A DNA stretch of 64,000 nt from Pseudanabaena sp. FACHB-2040 (GTDB taxonomy: Bacteria; Cyanobacteriota; Cyanobacteriia; Phormidesmidales; Phormidesmidaceae). The stretch covers positions 124,001 through 188,000 of the forward strand of contig NZ_JACJQO010000002.1 of the NCBI RefSeq assembly GCF_014696715.1. The letters run 5' to 3'. A program made the translations under genes and the position numbers. The notes beneath the pieces were generated by a model. The model was not told the DNA's origin, ran no database searches, and saw nothing but the letters and a program-made list of their open reading frames with translations. Positions 60,509-64,000 of the stretch are shown piece after piece (the first letter of the stretch is position 1; each line of letters begins with the position of its first letter).

Positions 60509-61438
60509 ATGTGTAGCCTGGGGGATGAGGAGCGGCAGGTGGCGTTAGAGAGTCATGGGCGGTATACCTATTCAGCCATTACCCAGCGACCCAGCTATAG
60601 TTGGCCAGGAGGCAAGCGCCTGGCAGTCTATGTGGCGCTGAACCTGGAGCATTTTGCCTTCGGAGCAGGATTGGGGGCGGCCCTAACTCCAGGGGGTTCT
60701 CAGCCCGATGTTTTGAACTATGCCTGGCGCGACTACGGCAACCGAGTAGGCGTATGGCGGCTGCTGGAGCTGTTTAACGAGCTAGAGTTGCCGGTAGCAC
60801 TGCTGGTTAATTCCGCTATCTATGACTACTGCCCGGAAGTAGTAGAAGCATTTCGCGATCGCAACACCGAAATCGTGGCCCACGGTTACACCAACTCCGA
60901 GGCCCAAGGCGACCTGAGTGAACCCGAAGAGGCAGCCCTGATTCAAAAAACTACCCAGCAGATTACTCAGCAGGAGGGCGTAATGCCCCAGGGTTGGCTA
61001 GGCCCCTGGATTTCCCAAAGCCGGGTGACGCCTGACTTGCTCCAGGAGGCAGGCTATACCTACCTGTTGGACTGGTGCTGCGATGACCAGCCGATCTGGT
61101 TCAAAACACGTAAGGGCCGCATCCTGTCGATTCCCTACCCTCAAGAGATCAACGATATTCCGGCTATCGTCACCCGTCGGGCAAGCGCATCGGAGTTTGC
61201 CGACATGATTGTGGACAGCTTTGATGAGATGGTCGAGCAGTCTGTGCAGCAGCCGCTGGTTTTCGGCATTGCCCTACACGCCTACATCGTCGGCCAGCCC
61301 TTTAGGCTGCGGCACCTGCGCTGGGCGCTGCGCCACATCGTCACCCATGCCGCCAATGCCGAAAACCGCGTGTGGCTGACGACGCCAGGTGCGATCGCAA
61401 GCTACGCCCTGGCCTTGCCAGAAGGGACTGTGCCTTAG
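60509..61438 (+). CDS. Polysaccharide deacetylase-like hydrolase (PuuE/allantoinase-type)
   Basis: From the ATG at 60509 the product has 310 residues. The NodB-like fold is seen in KRLAVYVALNLEHFAFGAG, DYGNRVGVWRLLELFNELELPVALLVNSAI and EIVAHGYTNSEAQGDLSEPEEAALIQ, where the HG-x-x-N metal motif lies. Another marker is the histidine in FGIALHAYIVGQPFRLRHL. This subfamily includes metal-dependent allantoinases, but the canonical first-motif aspartate pair is not clear (NLEHF), so substrate and even activity are uncertain. No signal peptide is seen. Upstream starts at 60383 and 60476 are less likely. Confidence 0.78.
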   Translation: MCSLGDEERQVALESHGRYTYSAITQRPSYSWPGGKRLAVYVALNLEHFAFGAGLGAALTPGGSQPDVLNYAWRDYGNRVGVWRLLELFNELELPVALLVNSAIYDYCPEVVEAFRDRNTEIVAHGYTNSEAQGDLSEPEEAALIQKTTQQITQQEGVMPQGWLGPWISQSRVTPDLLQEAGYTYLLDWCCDDQPIWFKTRKGRILSIPYPQEINDIPAIVTRRASASEFADMIVDSFDEMVEQSVQQPLVFGIALHAYIVGQPFRLRHLRWALRHIVTHAANAENRVWLTTPGAIASYALALPEGTVP

Positions 61439-61474
61439 AAGGAACTTTAGTAAGGCGTTCTCTCTAATCTCCGC

Positions 61475-63055
61475 TTAAGCAGTTCTCACCATTTGAGCCT
61501 GCCGTAGGGGAATTACCACACAAAACTCTGTTCCTTCCCCAGGCGCGGAGTGGCAGAGAAGCCGCCCCCCATGAGTTTCAACAATAATCTGATGGCTAAT
61601 CGAAAGCCCCAATCCAGTGCCTTCCCCTGCTGGCTTAGTCGTGAAAAACGGATCAAACAGGCGCGAGCGAATCTCAGGGGGAATACCCGGTCCATTGTCT
61701 CGAATTCGAACAAAGGCGTAGGACTCTTTAACCTCAGTGGCAATGGTAATTTCAGGAGGCACCTGCTGTTTACCTGAGCCATCTTGCTGGCTGACCTGCT
61801 GCTCTAGTACATCAAAGGCATTGGTCAAAATATTCAGGAACACCTGATTAAGCTGACTTGGATAGCACTCTATCAGGGGCAAAGTGCCATAGTCTTTACG
61901 AAGCTGAACGGGCGGCCATTGCCGATTGTCCCTAAGGCGATGCTGCAGCAACAGCAGGGTGCTATCAATGCCCTCATGGATATCAACCGCTTTCATGTCA
62001 GATTCGTCTAGACGAGAAAAGGTACGTAGAGACAACACAATCTGACGAATCCGCTCAGAGCCAACTTTATAGGACTTCAGAATATCCTGCAGGTCGCCCA
62101 GCATAAAATCCAGCTCTACCGCTTCAATCTGGTCAGCAATAGGCTGGACAGGCTCAGGGTAATGCGTTCTGTAGAGGTTGACTAAATGAGTCAACTCCTG
62201 GATGTAAGTTCTGAGATAGCCGACGTTACCGTAAATAAAGTTGACTGGATTGTTGATTTCGTGGGCAATGCCTGCCACTAGCTGTCCCAGACTTGACATC
62301 TTTTCGGTCTGAACCAGCTGAGCCTGCGTCTTTTTCAGCTTCTGTAGCGCTGCCTCTAACTGAGTTGCCTGCTGCTGGGCAAGTCGGGCACTGGTAGTAG
62401 CCTGCTTGTAGAGTTCAGCCTGCCGAATCGCAACCCCAACCTGCTCAGCTAAAGCCTGCAGCAGCTCGGTCTCACTTTCCCGCCACTGGCGAGGTGCGGA
62501 GCAATGATGGGCAATCAGCAGGCCCCACAGTTGGTCTCTCACGAGGACCGGCACGATCAGGTTTGCCCGCACCTGTAAGCTCTTGAGATAGTCCATATGG
62601 CAGGTATCTAAACCCGCCGTCTCAATATCATCAATCGCCCGGACGTAACCACGGCCATACAGTTCCGCATATCCTCGAGGGAAGCAGCTGTCTGCTCCCA
62701 TTTGCCCCAAAGTTTCTCGCCAGGGGGGAATCACATCCTCAATGACTACTTGCCCCTGCCAATTTTCGCCAAATCGATAAATCAGTACCCGGTCAGTTTC
62801 TAGAAGACAGCGAACCTGACAAACCGTGGTTTGGAGAATCTGATCAAGCTGTAATGATTGCCGAATCTGCTGAGAAATTCGATAGAGCAGCTCATTTTGC
62901 CGGGCCAGTTCTCGGAATTTAGCCTCTGACTGCTTCAGTCTGTCTTCTTCTGAGGGCTGTACCACACCAGTCAATGATAGAAAAGGTCCTTGGGTGGGGG
63001 AGAGATCCGAGCTTTTTGAGCAAGGATCGGGGTGAGCACTAACACCGGAGTACAT
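61475..63055 (-). CDS. Cyanobacteriochrome sensor histidine kinase
   Basis: The product has 526 residues from the ATG at 63055. The GAF domain (about 50-215) has D122-S-C124-F125 (DXCF) and C152-H153. The 28-residue cysteine spacing equals TePixJ, and VRANLIVPV and [13 protein letters not shown] follow. A coiled-coil linker (about 218-250) leads to the HisKA dimerisation helix with H265 ([16 protein letters not shown]). The HATPase part has N-box N408/N412, DNGPGIPP and [19 protein letters not shown]. It should attach a bilin, respond to blue/green light and phosphorylate a response regulator not encoded nearby. No transmembrane segment is seen. Confidence 0.9.
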   Translation of the reverse strand: MYSGVSAHPDPCSKSSDLSPTQGPFLSLTGVVQPSEEDRLKQSEAKFRELARQNELLYRISQQIRQSLQLDQILQTTVCQVRCLLETDRVLIYRFGENWQGQVVIEDVIPPWRETLGQMGADSCFPRGYAELYGRGYVRAIDDIETAGLDTCHMDYLKSLQVRANLIVPVLVRDQLWGLLIAHHCSAPRQWRESETELLQALAEQVGVAIRQAELYKQATTSARLAQQQATQLEAALQKLKKTQAQLVQTEKMSSLGQLVAGIAHEINNPVNFIYGNVGYLRTYIQELTHLVNLYRTHYPEPVQPIADQIEAVELDFMLGDLQDILKSYKVGSERIRQIVLSLRTFSRLDESDMKAVDIHEGIDSTLLLLQHRLRDNRQWPPVQLRKDYGTLPLIECYPSQLNQVFLNILTNAFDVLEQQVSQQDGSGKQQVPPEITIATEVKESYAFVRIRDNGPGIPPEIRSRLFDPFFTTKPAGEGTGLGLSISHQIIVETHGGRLLCHSAPGEGTEFCVVIPLRQAQMVRTA

Positions 63056-63943
63056 AGAAACCACGGGAACAAACCAATGAGAATGAAGTGACGATTTTCC
63101 TAAAGCTAACCCCAATCTGGTCGCCTACTTGAAAATTCAGCCAGAGTACGCAGGCTTTAAACTACCTAACTGCAAGCAGCAGATCAGGCAGATCTCCATT
63201 GGAAAAACCATTGGAGCATTACCTGAAATAGCTTTTTGTCAGCTCACAAACTGCAGTTTTTCTGCATGATTTCCTGAGCTGGGGTGGCTGATGACCCGGA
63301 GATGGACTTAGGGCTAGGGTAGCTTGTGATCTACTAGTGACCTATGGGGTTTATAGAAACCGGTAAATGCCCGTGACGAATCTTAATGGTAGGAATTCAC
63401 TCAAATGTAGACTCTGAATGCCTTTGAGCTTATCTACCGAAAGAAACAGTCTTCTGTAACGGTAGACTCTGATCGCCTTTGGGCCTATCTACCGAAAGGA
63501 ATAGTCTTCTATAACAGCTGGCAGTGTAGCATTTTTTACCAAGGCTTTTGAAATTCAGGAAAGAGTCTTTTACTCTTGGTTTCTGACCGATCTTGCTACG
63601 TGAAGGGGAATTAGATGGTCAAGCTTATTTGAGCAGAACACTTTTTCAGCTTTCAAGTTGCGATTAAAGGGCGTATGGCTGCAATAATCTCCCGAAAGCG
63701 AGAAGCCTGGGCCAAATTCAATCCCTTATTTTAGTTTTACAGGATTTCACCATTCTGTAGCAAGACTGGCCTGTAGCAAGTGTTGACTGCCGGGGCAAAG
63801 ACAAGGTCTACAAACCCCAGTGTACCCATGTTCGCCTGCTTATCTACCAAGCAGTTAGGCGTAACAAAGCCTAAAGGCCCCCTGACAACGGACTGAGCTG
63901 CAGGCCATGATGGATGAAAAAACAACAGGCTCAACGGTAAAAC
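63056..63943. other. Mostly non-coding right-hand region
   Basis: No frame with convincing codon character lies here on either strand. A minus-strand frame at 63737-63952 has unlike composition and no family resemblance. The region holds the 55-bp tandem repeat described separately. The kinase promoter must be in its left part. Confidence 0.45.
63407..63516. repeat. Two tandem copies of a 55-base imperfect repeat
   Basis: Unit one (63407-63461) and unit two (63462-63516) share most positions, starting with GTAGACTCTGA and containing TCTACCGAAAG. Each unit has an inner inverted repeat, GGTAGA/TCTACC, so both could fold into hairpins. It is upstream of the cyanobacteriochrome kinase, about 350 bases from its start. 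Confidence 0.85.
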
Positions 63944-64000
63944 ATGAGGCAATGGGCACAGGAGTGGAGCCAGAGACAGGCTGCTCGTTATCGTTACCGG
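63944..64000 (+). CDS. Possible start of a gene cut by the right edge
   Basis: ATG at 63944 opens MRQWAQEWSQRQAARYRYR to the end of the window. A competing frame from ATG at 63907 also stays open. Too little sequence is present to decide. Confidence 0.2.
   Translation, partial: MRQWAQEWSQRQAARYRYR

Noticed and set aside
63737-63952. 71-codon minus-strand frame near the right edge
   Set aside because: No homology or ribosome-binding site recognised; composition unlike neighbouring genes.
1-64000. CRISPR arrays, insertion sequences and prophage genes
   Set aside because: I saw no regularly spaced repeats, transposase motifs or phage structural genes in the window.

Overview
The window is chromosomal DNA of a cyanobacterium. 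The evidence is the HIP1 octamer GCGATCGC recurring throughout, the oxidative Mg-protoporphyrin cyclase acsF, a carotenoid-binding protein of the OCP N-terminal family, system II cytochrome c biogenesis (ccsB), a glutamine synthetase inactivating factor behind a glutamine riboswitch, a group 3 sigma factor of SigF type, and two GAF domains with cyanobacteriochrome cysteine signatures. Gene content and moderate GC fit a Leptolyngbya/Nodosilinea-like lineage, but the genus cannot be fixed from this sequence. I see no phage, insertion sequence or CRISPR array.

Layout. 0-3.5 kb: amino-acid ABC permeases livM (cut by the left edge) and livH, YggT, a hot-dog thioesterase and a lipoprotein. 3.9-6.1 kb: a STAND-like NTPase with TPR repeats. 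6.6-10 kb: ndk, a PHP phosphoesterase and several unknown genes. 10.2-12.1 kb: a double-ATPase peptide importer subunit. 12.2-13.3 kb: an unknown gene behind a promoter with an embedded LexA-type box. 13.4-23 kb: DUF3352, ccsB, an Rossmann-fold NAD(P)-binding protein, DUF1997, DUF4079, an M48 protease, acsF and a putative outer-membrane protein. 23-31.5 kb: an HtrA-like protease, a 2H phosphoesterase, YciI-smpB, a tandem pair of XRE regulators with a compact operator, an ATP-grasp ligase, sigF, and a HAD/2OG-oxygenase pair. 31.6-36.7 kb: helical carotenoid protein, ABC-F, a class A beta-lactamase-like protein and the gifB locus. 36.7-44.3 kb: GT2, an acetamidase/formamidase pseudogene, LysR, tRNA-Arg, an SDR, pdxH and a DUF6875-like gene. 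44.6-47.3 kb: a free-standing adenylation-carrier-thioesterase NRPS. 47.3-52.4 kb: tldD, DUF3611, rimM, avtA and a ZIP transporter. 52.5-57.6 kb: a light-sensing EAL-GAF-GGDEF protein, then perR, peroxiredoxin and glutathione reductase. 58-63 kb: Mo-nitrogenase C-terminal-like protein, two YbjQ proteins, Ap4A phosphorylase, a polysaccharide deacetylase and a cyanobacteriochrome histidine kinase. The last 0.9 kb is mostly non-coding and carries a 55-bp tandem repeat.

The genes form several regulatory modules. Nitrogen status is read twice at gifB, by an NtcA box on the promoter and a glnA-type riboswitch in the leader. Peroxide stress is handled by perR and a divergent peroxiredoxin with a Per-box, followed by gor. 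Blue/green light is probably read by two DXCF-type sensors 7 kb apart, one feeding cyclic di-GMP and one a phosphorelay. The least explained locus is the single-module NRPS beside a divergent DUF6875-like gene, which is the best candidate here for an undescribed small-molecule pathway.
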